Notes under the pieces: generated by a model | Told to the model about the DNA's origin: nothing | The model's database searches: none | What the model saw: the letters and a program-made list of their open reading frames with translations, nothing else | Part shown: piece by piece, positions 34,203-43,085 of the stretch | Layout of the letters: each line of letters begins with the position of its first letter | How positions within the stretch are numbered: position 1 is the stretch's first letter | Origin: Syntrophomonadaceae bacterium | Lineage (GTDB): Bacteria > Bacillota > Syntrophomonadia > Syntrophomonadales > DTU052 | Length of the DNA: 60,922 bases | Direction: 5' to 3' | Assembly: GCA_012729505.1 (NCBI GenBank) | Contig: JAAYDA010000068.1 | Location: 1 to 60,922 of the forward strand | Program-made: the position numbers and the translations under genes

Positions 34203-34237
34203 TAACTTGGTCAAAAAACCGTCAGATAATTAATGAA

Positions 34238-36709
34238 ATGATTGATTGCAAAGGAGTGAGAAATCTGCAGCGGCATGACCTGATATTAGATATTGAACAA
34301 TTAAGGAAATCCTGTGATATAAGTATGCTGCCTTTTAGAGATACGTCGGAGCTTGAACCACTGGAGGGAATTGTGGGTCAGGACCGGGCGATTAAGGCTC
34401 TGGAATTCGGATTGGATGCTCCTTTCCCAGGATACAACTTGTTTCTGTGTGGACCATCTGGAACGGGAAAAACTTCGGTGGGAATTGAACAGGCACGGAA
34501 AAAGGCGGAGAATCGCCCTGTTCCTCTAGACTGGTGTTATGTATTCAACTTTGTTGAGCCGGATCGTCCAATTGCTATAAGCTTCCCCGGTGGAACCGGC
34601 AAGAAGTTTCAACGTGATGTGGAGAGTCTGATCAAGACGATAATGCAATACCTTCCCAAGGTCTTCCGTGGCCATGAATTTGAAGTGGAGAAGAATCAGA
34701 TCCTGGCTGATTTTTACGAGAAGACTAATCTCCTTTATTCCGAGGTTGAAAAAATGGCCCGGACCAAGGGATTTGCTCTTGCCCGGAATCAAGGAGGCTT
34801 TTCTACAGTTCCGATTAATGTGCAGGATGGAGAGCCGCTGACTCAGGAACAGTATAACGAGCTGAATGAAGAAGAGCGACTGGAGATGATGGAAAGGGGG
34901 CGTGGCCTCCAGGAACGCATCAACGAAGGTATCCACAAATTTAAAGAAATGGAACGGACTATCAAAAACAGAATCCGCCTGCTGGAACAGGAGACGGCCC
35001 GGGCCACAATTGCTCCTCTTTTGTTTACCTTGTTTGATCGGTATCGCCAGTATTCTCAGGTAATATTCTATCTTGAGAAAATGCAGGCCGATATTCTTGA
35101 AAAGCTTGAATTATTTGAAGAAGAAGACGAGAGTCAGAATCCTCTTATATATTTCCAGCGGATCGAACGAAAACATGCCCTGCGTCGTTACAAAGTGAAT
35201 CTGATGGTGGATAACAGTGAATTGACTTGTGCTCCGGTGGTAGTGGAGACTAATCCGGGATTTGCCCGCCTGTTTGGATCAATCGATTATGAAGGTGAAT
35301 TTGGGGTTTTATCAACTGATTTTACCAAGATCAAGGGGGGCGCTCTTCATCGGGCTAATGGTGGTTACCTGATTTTGAATTTTACTGATGTTATCAGGAA
35401 TTATATGGTTTGGGAGACTTTAAAACGAGTTTTGAAAAACCGTGAATTGAGTGTGGAGAGCATCTACAAGGCCATGAACGTGGGTGGAAGCGAAAACCTG
35501 GAACCCCAGTTGATTCCACTGAATGTTAAGGTGATTCTGGTGGGAGAGCCCTTTTTCTATTATTGGCTGCGCACCCATGATGATGAGTTCGCCAAGCTTT
35601 TCAAGGTCAAGGCGGAATTTGATACGGAGATGTCTCGGGAGAAAGAACATATATTAGAGTATGCTTCATATGTTGCCACTGTCTGCCGCCAGGAGAATCT
35701 TCCTCCTTTCAGCGCGGAAGCAGTGGCCCGAGTGATAGATTATGGAACCTGGCTGGCGGATAATCAGAAAAAGCTCAGCATCTCATTTAATAAAGTAAAA
35801 GACATTATTCTAGAGGCGGCTGCCTGGGCCTCCTATCATCAGGGTGAATTGGTGGAAGCAACTGATGTGGACCGGGCCATAAAGGAAAAAGTCTACCGAT
35901 CCAGCATGATTGAAGACAAAATAATGGAAATGATTGAGGCAGGCGACCTGATGATTGGGGTTGATGGGGAGAGGATCGGGGAGATAAATGGCCTGGCTAT
36001 CTATTCTATCGGTGATTACTTATTCGGGAAGCCTTCGCGCATAACCGCCAAAACCTTTATGGGTGAAAAAGGAGTAGTAAATATTGAGCGTGAGGTGCGC
36101 ATGAGCGGCCACATTCATACTAAGGGGGTTCTGACTCTGGGAGGATATCTTGGTGGCAAATATGCTCAGGATAAACCTTTGTCTCTTTCGGCCAGTGTTA
36201 CCTTTGAACAGACTTATGAAGGGGTGGAAGGTGATAGCGCTTCCAGTGCAGAATTGTACGCAATAATATCCAGTTTGTCCGGAGTGCCTATAAAACAGGG
36301 AATTGCCGTAACCGGTTCTGTGAACCAGAATGGTGAGATTCAGCCTATCGGAGGTGTGAACCAAAAGATTGCCGGTTTCTATCGGGTCTGCAAAATCAAG
36401 GGTCTGACCGGAAAACAGGGGGTTATGATTCCCTGGCAGAATGTGAACAATCTCATGCTGGACGCAGAAATTTTGGGCCAGGTCAGGAAGGGCATGTTTC
36501 ATATCTGGGCAATAAAGAATGTGGATGAAGGAATTGAAATTTTGATGGGTATTCCGGCAGGGACTCAAGAGGAGGATGGGGAATTCACTAAAGGATCAAT
36601 ACACCAGTTGGTGAACAAGCGCCTGCATGAGTGGGGTGAATCCAGCCGAAGAAACAGGACTCGTAGGGTTCACAATGTTTCAGGAAGAAGTCGTATCAGG
36701 AGGCCTTAG
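34238..36709 (+). CDS. Lon-like ATP-dependent protease (AAA_32/LonB-type)
   Basis: This is a ~823-residue Lon-related protease. The ATPase part has GPSGTGKTS (~71), a long coiled-coil insertion (~150-290) and VNLMVDNSE...GGALHRANGGYLILN. The C-terminal Lon protease domain has catalytic Ser in EGDSASSAELYA (~667) and Lys in GGVNQKIAGFYRVCK (~710). The tail is very basic (SSRRNRTRRVHNVSGRSRIR). ATG 34238 has no ribosome site. A perfect AAAGGAG at 34250-34256 instead points to CTG 34265 (LQRHDLILD), an unusual start worth checking. The downstream lipoprotein starts 2 bases after its stop. Confidence 0.88.
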   Translation: MIDCKGVRNLQRHDLILDIEQLRKSCDISMLPFRDTSELEPLEGIVGQDRAIKALEFGLDAPFPGYNLFLCGPSGTGKTSVGIEQARKKAENRPVPLDWCYVFNFVEPDRPIAISFPGGTGKKFQRDVESLIKTIMQYLPKVFRGHEFEVEKNQILADFYEKTNLLYSEVEKMARTKGFALARNQGGFSTVPINVQDGEPLTQEQYNELNEEERLEMMERGRGLQERINEGIHKFKEMERTIKNRIRLLEQETARATIAPLLFTLFDRYRQYSQVIFYLEKMQADILEKLELFEEEDESQNPLIYFQRIERKHALRRYKVNLMVDNSELTCAPVVVETNPGFARLFGSIDYEGEFGVLSTDFTKIKGGALHRANGGYLILNFTDVIRNYMVWETLKRVLKNRELSVESIYKAMNVGGSENLEPQLIPLNVKVILVGEPFFYYWLRTHDDEFAKLFKVKAEFDTEMSREKEHILEYASYVATVCRQENLPPFSAEAVARVIDYGTWLADNQKKLSISFNKVKDIILEAAAWASYHQGELVEATDVDRAIKEKVYRSSMIEDKIMEMIEAGDLMIGVDGERIGEINGLAIYSIGDYLFGKPSRITAKTFMGEKGVVNIEREVRMSGHIHTKGVLTLGGYLGGKYAQDKPLSLSASVTFEQTYEGVEGDSASSAELYAIISSLSGVPIKQGIAVTGSVNQNGEIQPIGGVNQKIAGFYRVCKIKGLTGKQGVMIPWQNVNNLMLDAEILGQVRKGMFHIWAIKNVDEGIEILMGIPAGTQEEDGEFTKGSIHQLVNKRLHEWGESSRRNRTRRVHNVSGRSRIRRP

Positions 36710-36710
36710 T

Positions 36711-37079
36711 TTGAGGAAAAAATCGGTCATATTATTCTCAGTGCTACTGGTTATCTTGTTGGCGGGGGGATGTTCGGGTCTAAGATTTCCTGATCTGGGA
36801 GAAAGGCAGGAACCTCCTGCTCTGATTAAGGTGAATATTACTTTCCGCAATGGCTTTACTCTGGACGGGTATGTTCGCAGCCTTTCTCCGATTGAAGATA
36901 GTAAAGCATTAATTGGCGGCGCCACAAATACCAAAGTATATGACGCTGACGGTAATATCACCGGCGCATTCAATTATAATCATGTCATGTTCATTACCAT
37001 TGCAGGAGATGAGGAACAAAAAGACGATGGGGATCCGGGCTTAGAACTGGGTACTAATACCCCGGCGGCCAACCAATAA
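36711..37079 (+). CDS. Small lipoprotein, 122 aa
   Basis: TTG 36711 sits 7 bases after AGGAGG and opens MRKKSVILFSVLLVILLAGG-C, a signal peptide with lipobox LAGGC (Cys ~21). The mature part is short and beta-rich (LIKVNITFRNGFTLDGYVRS), with an acidic tail. The frame extends upstream into the Lon-like gene, but the lipobox and ribosome site fix this start. Coupling to the Lon-like protease gene is suggested by 1-base spacing. No family recognised. Confidence 0.75.
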   Translation: MRKKSVILFSVLLVILLAGGCSGLRFPDLGERQEPPALIKVNITFRNGFTLDGYVRSLSPIEDSKALIGGATNTKVYDADGNITGAFNYNHVMFITIAGDEEQKDDGDPGLELGTNTPAANQ

Positions 37080-37286
37080 CACAGGAGCTGACGCAACAAA
37101 CCCAAACATTGACGTAGAATTTGTGACAGATATGGACGTCTTGGCCGGACATAAACAGAGTCCGAGGTTTCTTGTTGGGGGGAATCTTGATTGCCAGACT
37201 GCTTCCAGGCTTGAATAATTACCAGACCGGTAGTTCTTGACAAGACGTTTAATTATTTCATATTTTACGAACTGGGGGGAGTAGAA

Positions 37287-37472
37287 GTGGTTGTTGCGAG
37301 ATGTGCGTTGTGTGGCAAGAGAGCTGAGGTGCCCAAGGAACATAAAGATTATCGCAGACTGGAAGAAGCGGAAGATGACGAACGCATGAAGATGGTTTAT
37401 GTTTGTGACATGTGCAGCCATCGGGTAAGATATGAATCAGATAACCAGATGAAGCCCAAAAAGCCCATTTAG
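37287..37472 (+). CDS. Small zinc-ribbon protein (DUF2197/YlaI-like), 61 aa
   Basis: This 61-residue protein has two CxxC pairs (CALCGK near the N-terminus; CDMCSH ~42), giving a probable zinc ribbon. GTG 37287 follows GGGGGGAG. The size and Cys spacing fit YlaI/DUF2197 proteins of Firmicutes, of unknown role. It is followed after 8 bases by the hydrolase. Confidence 0.7.
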   Translation: MVVARCALCGKRAEVPKEHKDYRRLEEAEDDERMKMVYVCDMCSHRVRYESDNQMKPKKPI

Positions 37473-37480
37473 GAGGAAGA

Positions 37481-38254
37481 ATGTTTTACGATAAATTCCA
37501 TATTACTAACCGAGAAGGGCAAAGACTGTCTTGCTTGCTCTTCTTGCCGCATGAAAGACCGAACTTCCAGCTGGTAGTATCCCATGGTTTTCGTGGTGCT
37601 AAGGAAAATTCAGGACGATTGGAGGTCTTTGCCTCTAAAGTGGTGAATCAGGGCGGATCTCTGCTGGCTTTTGATTTTGCCGGCAGCGGCGAAAGTGAAG
37701 GCCAGTTTGTGGATATGAGCCTTACCCGGCAGGTGGAGAATCTGGAGGATATAACTGATTATTCCCTGGCAAGGAGTGACAGTCCGTTGATTTTGCTGGG
37801 ACGGAGCTTTGGGGGAACTACTTCTCTGGTAAAGGCGTCCAAGGATAGCAGAGTCAGAGGTCTGGTTCTGTGGTCCACGCCGGTATTATTGCAGCAGACT
37901 TTTTTTGACCATGCCCCTCAACAATTGGAGCGCTTGCTGCAGGGTGAAAGTTTGAAATTCGAAGATGATAAAGGCGGCTTTTTACTGGGAACCGAATTTG
38001 GACATGATATTAAAAGGCATAATTTCGCTGCTTATTTGCATAAGATAACGGAGCGTCCGGCCCTGGTTATTCACGGAGAAAAGGATCTGGATGTAGATCT
38101 GCGCAATGTGGAATTTATTAAGAAACATGCCGGCGATAACTTTACCATTCACGTTGTGGCCGGAGCAGATCATCGTTTTACCCAACATCTCCAGATCCGG
38201 GAAGATCTCACCCTGAAATGGCTGGAGCAAAACTTCGGGGATAGGCATAAGTAA
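37481..38254 (+). CDS. Alpha/beta hydrolase (acyl-peptidase/esterase type)
   Basis: This 257-residue serine hydrolase has SHGFRGAKEN (oxyanion region, ~34), the nucleophile elbow GRSFGGTT (Ser ~108), acid region IHGEKDLDVD (~195) and catalytic His in GADHRFTQH (~228). ATG 37481 follows AGGAGGAAG. The gene directly after it starts at the next base, so the two are co-transcribed. Substrate unknown. Confidence 0.87.
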   Translation: MFYDKFHITNREGQRLSCLLFLPHERPNFQLVVSHGFRGAKENSGRLEVFASKVVNQGGSLLAFDFAGSGESEGQFVDMSLTRQVENLEDITDYSLARSDSPLILLGRSFGGTTSLVKASKDSRVRGLVLWSTPVLLQQTFFDHAPQQLERLLQGESLKFEDDKGGFLLGTEFGHDIKRHNFAAYLHKITERPALVIHGEKDLDVDLRNVEFIKKHAGDNFTIHVVAGADHRFTQHLQIREDLTLKWLEQNFGDRHK

Positions 38255-38845
38255 GTGGATTTTTCAACAGTAAATGAAGCAATTCAATATATAAGAAGTT
38301 TTGGACCTTGGGCACCTCTGGTGGCGTTTGTGCTCTTCTTTATTCAAGCTGCTCTCCCGGTGTTTCCTTTTATTATCCTGGCCGGTGCCGCCGGAGTAAT
38401 ATTTGGTTTCTGGGAGGGTTTTGCCCTGGCCTGGATTGGAAGTCTGGCCGGAGCTTGCTTTGCCTTCTTTCTGGTACGTATGACCGGTTGGGAATGGCTG
38501 CACGCCAAAATTCAACGCTTTTTTAAGATGGACTTAAACGAGGTTACTCCGCTGATTGGCTTCTGGGGAATCCTGATAGCCAGGATTTTCCCCGTAGTTC
38601 CCACTCCGCTTATTAACTTTGTCAGCGGTATTTCCGGTTTGTCATTCGGAATATTTCTAAGCGCGTCGGCTTTGGGCAAGATCCCTTTTTCTTTGATTTA
38701 TACCGGTCTTGGCAATCATCTGCGGGTAAGTGAAGATATTATAACAACTGCGGCAGCACTGGCAGTCATCCTGCTGATCAGCTTCCTGGGCTTTCGTTAT
38801 GTCAAGATACGAATGGGAGCATCCAAACAACCTCCCAATCACTAA
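38255..38845 (+). CDS. TVP38/TMEM64 family membrane protein
   Basis: This 196-residue polytopic protein is of the DedA-like SNARE-associated superfamily, with helices at ~20-60, ~60-80, the core ARIFPVVPTPLINFVSGISG (~112-131), and two more to ~185. Members are lipid scramblase- or transporter-like. It starts with GTG immediately after the hydrolase stop. A 6-bp hairpin (TTCCCT/AGGGAA, 38870-38891) follows at the operon end. Confidence 0.85.
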   Translation: MDFSTVNEAIQYIRSFGPWAPLVAFVLFFIQAALPVFPFIILAGAAGVIFGFWEGFALAWIGSLAGACFAFFLVRMTGWEWLHAKIQRFFKMDLNEVTPLIGFWGILIARIFPVVPTPLINFVSGISGLSFGIFLSASALGKIPFSLIYTGLGNHLRVSEDIITTAAALAVILLISFLGFRYVKIRMGASKQPPNH

Positions 38846-39267
38846 ACTGTTGTTTATATTGAAAACTCCTTCCCTTGCAATGGGCAGGGAAAATGTCATA
38901 GTGGACTAGCAGGAGGCATAAATGTTTTAGCAGAGATTTGGCTTCCGGATTCGACCCGGATTGAATTCCACTTGCTCCCAGAATGAGAACCGGCAATCTC
39001 AGTTGCTCAGGTTCGGCCTCCGAGCAGCACACCGCCAATTCGCCCTCCATGGCTCAGGAGGCGGACTCAGGACCTCCTGTCCTTCGGCTGCTCTCCAGAC
39101 TCACCTTTGCAGGAGTTTGCTCGGTTCTCATCCCAACGTCGCACGTAAGGAATTCATCCCGTGTCTCCAAAAAGCACTAAAAGAAATCATAATTAATCAG
39201 CGTAAATCACAGTGACGACTATACCATGGCATTGTCGCTGATCAGCAACAATTGAAAACGACTTTCC
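38846..39267. other. Intergenic stretch before tRNA-Arg
   Basis: About 420 bases without a supported gene. A good ribosome site (AGGAGGCAT) at 38911-38919 is followed by ATG TTT TAG, so any gene that once followed has been lost or is a two-codon leader. The part at 38960-39180 is locally GC-rich and open in several frames but has no recognisable domain. Confidence 0.5.
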
Positions 39268-39296
39268 TTGCTCCCTGCTGATTGGTTTGGTATAAT
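39268..39296 (+). promoter_or_regulatory. SigA-type promoter of tRNA-Arg
   Basis: TTGCTC (39268-39273), a 17-base spacer and perfect TATAAT (39291-39296), ending 10 bases before the tRNA. Confidence 0.7.
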
Positions 39297-39306
39297 ACTT
39301 CGGTAA

Positions 39307-39381
39307 GCGCCCGTAGCTCAGGGGATAGAGCGCTGGCCTCCGGAGCCAGAAGCGCAGGTTCGATTCCTGCCGGGCGCACCA
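39307..39381 (+). tRNA. tRNA-Arg (anticodon CCG)
   Basis: GCGCCCG pairs with CGGGCGC in the acceptor stem, followed by A and encoded CCA (39379-39381). The anticodon stem is CTGGC/GCCAG with loop CTCCGGA, giving CCG (Arg, CGG codons), and the T-arm is GCAGGTTCGATTCCTGC. The accessory region starts right after it, so its 3' end is a likely integration site. Confidence 0.95.
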
Positions 39382-39394
39382 AATTAAGATTGAT

Positions 39395-39416
39395 AAACGC
39401 CGTTATCACGGCGTTT
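39395..39416 (+). terminator. Terminator after tRNA-Arg
   Basis: AAACGCCGT (39395-39403) and ACGGCGTTT (39408-39416) form a perfect 9-bp stem with a 4-base loop, 13 bases after the tRNA. A T-rich tail is weak. Confidence 0.7.
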
Positions 39417-39505
39417 AAAACGTATTAGTAAAAACAAAAGAGGGGCAGACATTCTCCATATGAATCCCGTAGCATCCGCACTTGTTTGTTAGTATGGTGG
39501 CAGGT

Positions 39506-39527
39506 GGGTGGCAAAATGGGTGGCAAA
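39506..39527 (+). repeat. Two GGGTGGCAAA direct repeats near tRNA-Arg
   Basis: GGGTGGCAAA occurs at 39506-39515 and 39518-39527 (12-base period), with a related GGTGGCAGG just before. Such short tandem motifs beside a tRNA 3' end are often integrase arm-type sites or the 3' scar of an integrated element. Here that is only an inference. Confidence 0.4.
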
Positions 39528-39540
39528 TATTTTGATCGCA

Positions 39541-39565
39541 AGCCGCAGAAATGCGGCTTTTTTTA
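39541..39565 (+). terminator. Intrinsic terminator
   Basis: AGCCGCA (39541-39547) and TGCGGCT (39552-39558) form a stem with GAAA tetraloop, followed by TTTTTTTA. It has no obvious gene directly upstream, which fits a deletion scar after the tRNA. Confidence 0.75.
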
Positions 39566-39675
39566 TTTCTTGCGAAGTTCTTTTATTGGTCGATAGGTGT
39601 GGAATGATCTCGTTGCTTGCCGTTCAATAAGATAGTATCCTTAAAGTAGCACCTTTTGTGTAAAGGGAGGACAAT

Positions 39676-40002
39676 ATGGCAATAGAGCATGTCAATACCC
39701 TTAGTGAAAAGCTGTTGCATCGGTTTGATCCTGTAATGGTATTACTGTTTGGCTCTTATGCTAAAGGAAATAACCACATGGATAGTGGTGTAGACTTGTG
39801 CTTAGTAGTAGAAGCAGAAACCCCGGAAATAAGGCAGCAATTAGAATATGAAATTGAACACTTTCTGTACAGCGAGGAAGATATTCTTCCAGTTGATGTA
39901 ATAGTTTATTCTAAGCAAGAGTGGTCTGAAAATATCGGTGACCCCGCTTCCTTCGCTACCCACATTTTAAAAGATGGGGTGGTACTATATGAGCGACAGT
40001 AG
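39676..40002 (+). CDS. Minimal nucleotidyltransferase (MNT) antitoxin-like, altered active site
   Basis: This 108-residue protein is of the MNT family that pairs with HEPN toxins; active MNT antitoxins AMPylate the toxin. The GSYAKG motif (~residues 26-31) is intact. The metal-binding DxD of the usual SDxDL is SGVDL here, so the first Asp is Gly. That predicts loss of catalysis. ATG 39676 follows AGGGAGGAC. It overlaps the HEPN start by 14 bases, the standard arrangement. Confidence 0.8.
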   Translation: MAIEHVNTLSEKLLHRFDPVMVLLFGSYAKGNNHMDSGVDLCLVVEAETPEIRQQLEYEIEHFLYSEEDILPVDVIVYSKQEWSENIGDPASFATHILKDGVVLYERQ

Positions 40003-40307
40003 TCGTTATCGGGATTGGATTCAAAATGCATTCAAAGACTTAAAGGCAGCGAGAATACTTCTGGATCATGAGGGCGATTTTAATATAATTGCCTTTCATG
40101 CTCATCAAGCCATAGAAAAAGGTTTTAAAGCATATTTGTTGTATTATAGGCAACCAATTCATAGCACTCATTCGCTTTTCTGTGGAGGAAAGGCAAGCAC
40201 GTAGTAAGGATTGTCTAAGGGAAACAATCGACACACTCAGAGGTGAACAGAAATTGACAACAAAACTTAGACAAATAGCGGACGAAGCGCGAAGTAATCC
40301 CAAATAA
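39989..40307 (+). pseudogene. Truncated HEPN toxin joined to an unrelated 3' fragment
   Basis: ATG 39989 opens a HEPN domain (WIQNAFKDLKAARILLDHEG, FHAHQAIEKGFKAYLLYY, STHSL), but the frame breaks after ~60 residues and stops at 40204. A different frame (+1) continues from ~40170 to TAA 40307, encoding FSVEERQARSKDCLRETIDT...ADEARSNPK, which looks like the C-terminus of another coding sequence. The HEPN catalytic RxxxxH end is missing. The best reading is a deletion that fused the 5' half of a HEPN gene to the 3' end of another gene. Confidence 0.7.
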
Positions 40308-40364
40308 CATTGTCCTCATCCTGAAAAAGACAGAGAGCGAAGAACAGAAATTGAGGAGAACCCC

Positions 40365-41123
40365 ATGTCATTTGATAAGATCTTTGAACAGAGGCTGCAG
40401 GACCTGAGCCGTGATGCGGATTTGTTTTATCAGCTTATCACGCATTTTCCATATCCTGTGCAAATCTATTCCGCCGACGGAACGATGATTATGATGAATG
40501 AAGCTTGTAAAGCAGAGTTCAATATTTCCGATGAAAGCGCAATTATAGGAAAATATAATCTGCTGAAAGACCCGACCTTGGCAGATAAAGAGGTATACCA
40601 TACCATTCAGGCGGCTTTTTCCGGAGAAGTTGTTCAAACCCATGAATTTTTGGTGCCCCTTCATTTGCTGAAAAAGATGAATGGCTTACCCTCGGCGGAT
40701 ATGGAAGCGTTGTATCAGGATATCACCTCGATTCCGATTAAAGACAACGGCAATATTATTTTTATCGTGAATATATTGATCACACAAAGAAAACTGCACA
40801 GCAGAACGGAAGTAGAGGCGGCGAAAGCATACATCAATGCGCATTGGAGAGAAGAATTTAAGACTGCTGACGTTGCGAAAGCGGTATGTCTCAGTACCGC
40901 CTATTTTTCTCGCCTTTTTAAAGCCTATACCGGGATCACTCCCTTTGAATACTACAGAAACGTCAAAATCGACAAGCTTAAAGACAAATTGCTTGATTTA
41001 AATTGCTCCGTGGAAAAAGCCTTTGCGGAATGCGGCATGCATTATCACAGCCGCTACGCAAAACTGTTCAAGGAAAAGACAGGGCTTACTTTCTCAGAGT
41101 ACAAAAAATCAGTAAGCAAATAA
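40365..41123 (+). CDS. PAS-domain AraC family regulator
   Basis: This 252-residue protein has an N-terminal PAS-like sensor (~20-135; FPYPVQIYSADGTMIMMNEA) and a C-terminal AraC/XylS helix-turn-helix pair (~150-250; VCLSTAYFSRLFKAYTGITP and FAECGMHYHSRYAKLFKEKT). It starts at ATG 40365 after GAGGAGAAC. A perfect 8-bp inverted repeat lies 39 bases after its stop. The secreted protein downstream is a likely target or neighbour of its regulon. Confidence 0.87.
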   Translation: MSFDKIFEQRLQDLSRDADLFYQLITHFPYPVQIYSADGTMIMMNEACKAEFNISDESAIIGKYNLLKDPTLADKEVYHTIQAAFSGEVVQTHEFLVPLHLLKKMNGLPSADMEALYQDITSIPIKDNGNIIFIVNILITQRKLHSRTEVEAAKAYINAHWREEFKTADVAKAVCLSTAYFSRLFKAYTGITPFEYYRNVKIDKLKDKLLDLNCSVEKAFAECGMHYHSRYAKLFKEKTGLTFSEYKKSVSK

Positions 41124-41161
41124 ATTCGGAAAAATCTTACAAATAAGCAGAATGCGGTTTG

Positions 41162-41184
41162 AATAGGTCAGCATCCGACCTATT
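41162..41184. promoter_or_regulatory. Perfect inverted repeat downstream of the AraC gene
   Basis: AATAGGTC (41162-41169) and GACCTATT (41177-41184), 7 bases apart, precede the secreted-protein gene. It could be an operator for the adjacent regulator or a hairpin; nothing in the sequence decides. Confidence 0.4.
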
Positions 41185-41208
41185 ATCCTCTCGTTCATAA
41201 GATATAAT

Positions 41209-41237
41209 AATCTTATCTGCAATGGTAAGATTTTTTT
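41209..41237 (+). terminator. Terminator between AraC gene and secreted-protein gene
   Basis: AATCTTA (41209-41215) and TAAGATT (41226-41232) pair, with a run of T to 41237. It would end transcripts from the AraC-type gene before the next start. Confidence 0.6.
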
Positions 41238-41296
41238 ATTGAAGGCAACAAACTTTGAAAAATGCAGAAGCGCATTGCTTCATTGAGGAGGTTAAA

Positions 41297-42988
41297 ATGA
41301 AGAGAATTAAGAATGGCATCATTTCTCTCATACTTATTCTATTAATCTTTGTATCAGGTATACCGGCGTATGCTTTGGAAGCGCGCCCCCAAATTACGAA
41401 GCCGGATCTCCCGTTTATCAGTGCCCACAGAGTGATCAAGGCGGAACCTGTTTATCGGGTGCTCGCAGATGACAAGTTGCATTGGTACACTACAAGCGCG
41501 GATGAATTTAATTATTGGACCGGCCTTAAAGGCATAAACAATGACGGGATTGCAGCTTACATCTCTCCCGTACCCCTGCCCTATACCGTCCCTATGTGGA
41601 ATATGGTCAAGAACAACGCGGAGCAGTATTTCGTGACAAGCGAAGAGAGCCGTGATTATGTGATCGGTAAATACGGTTACTGTGACTGCGGTATCATGGG
41701 ATATGTGGTCGCGTTGAACGACGCGGCTCACGGCAACGCCCAATTGTATCAGTGGTATCGAGGCGCTACAGATTACGTGTATCCCGCCTTGGCTGAGTTA
41801 TACGGCCTGGATGATAATAAATGGGATGCGGACCATTATTACAATACCGTGGTCGCTTCCATCAGTTCTTATAAGTACGAAGGCCCTCAGTTCCGAGTCT
41901 GGTCAGACGCTTCGACGTTGCAGGAGATCGATGTACTTTCACCCAAAGGGGGGGAAACCCTGACCGGAGGGAGTAAGGTCAATATTCGCTGGAAGACGAT
42001 GATTCCGGGCGGCAACATCAGTCTTTATTACACCCTGAATCCATCCGAAGGGTGGTCGGTAATTGATGAAGACCTGGAAAATACCGGAAGCTATGAATGG
42101 ACTGTGCCCAACAGCGCGGCAAGCAAAGCGATTGTGGAAGCCAGATGGAGCTATGAAGGGATTGACGCCAACTGTTATGACCAAAGTGATCAATATTTCT
42201 CCATCAAGTTAGGGGTAGGTACACCGATCAATTGGGCTCTTGCCTTTAAGCCGTTGGCAATGAAAGCTTTGCTGGCTCCGGCTGCGCCAAGCAATCTTAC
42301 AGCCATATCCAATCTGCTGCAGCTCAAACCGATGCTATACTGGCAGGATAATTCCACGAATGAAACCGGTTTTGTGATCGAGCGGAAATCGACGGGATCC
42401 TACGAGAAGCTGGCTCAAGTTGCCGCGGATCAGACCAAATATACCGACAGTTCGGCTGAAGCTGGAATGACCTATTCTTATAGAGTGAAAGCAGTGAACA
42501 ATCAGCTGTCTTCCGGATATTCCAATGAAGTGTCAAAGCCGGTCTTTAAAAAACCCGAAATCGTCATTCCTCAGTCCGAGCCCGGCAAAGCAGGCCAAGT
42601 AAATATGGTATTCACTCTGGATCAAAGAGATTATTCCGTAAACGGCGTGACAAAGACTATGGATGTGAGTCCCGTATCCCTGGAAGGCCGCACGATGCTG
42701 CCGATTCGTTTTGCTGCGGATCCCATCGGCGCGGAAACCGTGTGGAACGGAACGGACAGAAAGGTAACCGTAAAACTTGATAAAACGACGATCGAACTTT
42801 GGATCGGCGCGGGCATAGCCTTGGTGAATGGGGTTTCCACACCCATCGATTCCGAAAACCCGGCAGTCAACCCGATTATTATGAATGACAGAACAATGCT
42901 TCCCATGCGGTTTGTTGCAGAGAACTTGGGTTGCACGGTGGAATGGCTGCCGGCTTCAAAGCAGATAAATGTCAATTACCCGCACTGA
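41297..42988 (+). CDS. Secreted protein: DUF5648-like, fibronectin III-like and copper-amine-oxidase-N domains
   Basis: This 563-residue exported protein has a signal peptide (~1-27, ending AYA). Next comes a region rich in Tyr/Trp (VYRVLADDKLHWYTTSADEF) resembling DUF5648, then an Ig/Ser-Thr-kinase-anchor-like segment (LSPKGGETLTGGSKVNIRW, ~215-310), an FN3-like module (APSNLTAISN...YSYRVKAVNN, ~345-420), and a C-terminal copper-amine-oxidase-like repeat pair (GRTMLPIRFAADPIGAETVW, DRTMLPMRFVAENLGCTVEW). The latter binds cell-surface material in Firmicutes. ATG 41297 follows GAGGAGG. Role: cell-envelope or carbohydrate interaction, inferred. Confidence 0.8.
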   Translation: MKRIKNGIISLILILLIFVSGIPAYALEARPQITKPDLPFISAHRVIKAEPVYRVLADDKLHWYTTSADEFNYWTGLKGINNDGIAAYISPVPLPYTVPMWNMVKNNAEQYFVTSEESRDYVIGKYGYCDCGIMGYVVALNDAAHGNAQLYQWYRGATDYVYPALAELYGLDDNKWDADHYYNTVVASISSYKYEGPQFRVWSDASTLQEIDVLSPKGGETLTGGSKVNIRWKTMIPGGNISLYYTLNPSEGWSVIDEDLENTGSYEWTVPNSAASKAIVEARWSYEGIDANCYDQSDQYFSIKLGVGTPINWALAFKPLAMKALLAPAAPSNLTAISNLLQLKPMLYWQDNSTNETGFVIERKSTGSYEKLAQVAADQTKYTDSSAEAGMTYSYRVKAVNNQLSSGYSNEVSKPVFKKPEIVIPQSEPGKAGQVNMVFTLDQRDYSVNGVTKTMDVSPVSLEGRTMLPIRFAADPIGAETVWNGTDRKVTVKLDKTTIELWIGAGIALVNGVSTPIDSENPAVNPIIMNDRTMLPMRFVAENLGCTVEWLPASKQINVNYPH

Positions 42989-43049
42989 TCTGCAAATATC
43001 GTTAAGCAATCTTTTTTTCATGATTATTACAAATTTAATGTCAAAAATG

Positions 43050-43085
43050 GATATCATGAGATTGAAAATCATGGTATCTTTTTTT
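43050..43085 (+). terminator. Terminator after the secreted-protein gene
   Basis: GATATCATGA (43050-43059) pairs with TCATGGTATC (43069-43078) with one mismatch, followed by T7. Confidence 0.75.

Noticed and set aside
38961-39215. 84-codon and overlapping 65-codon plus frames before tRNA-Arg
   Set aside because: GC-rich open frames with no ribosome site or family; two frames are open at once, which is typical of non-coding GC-rich DNA.
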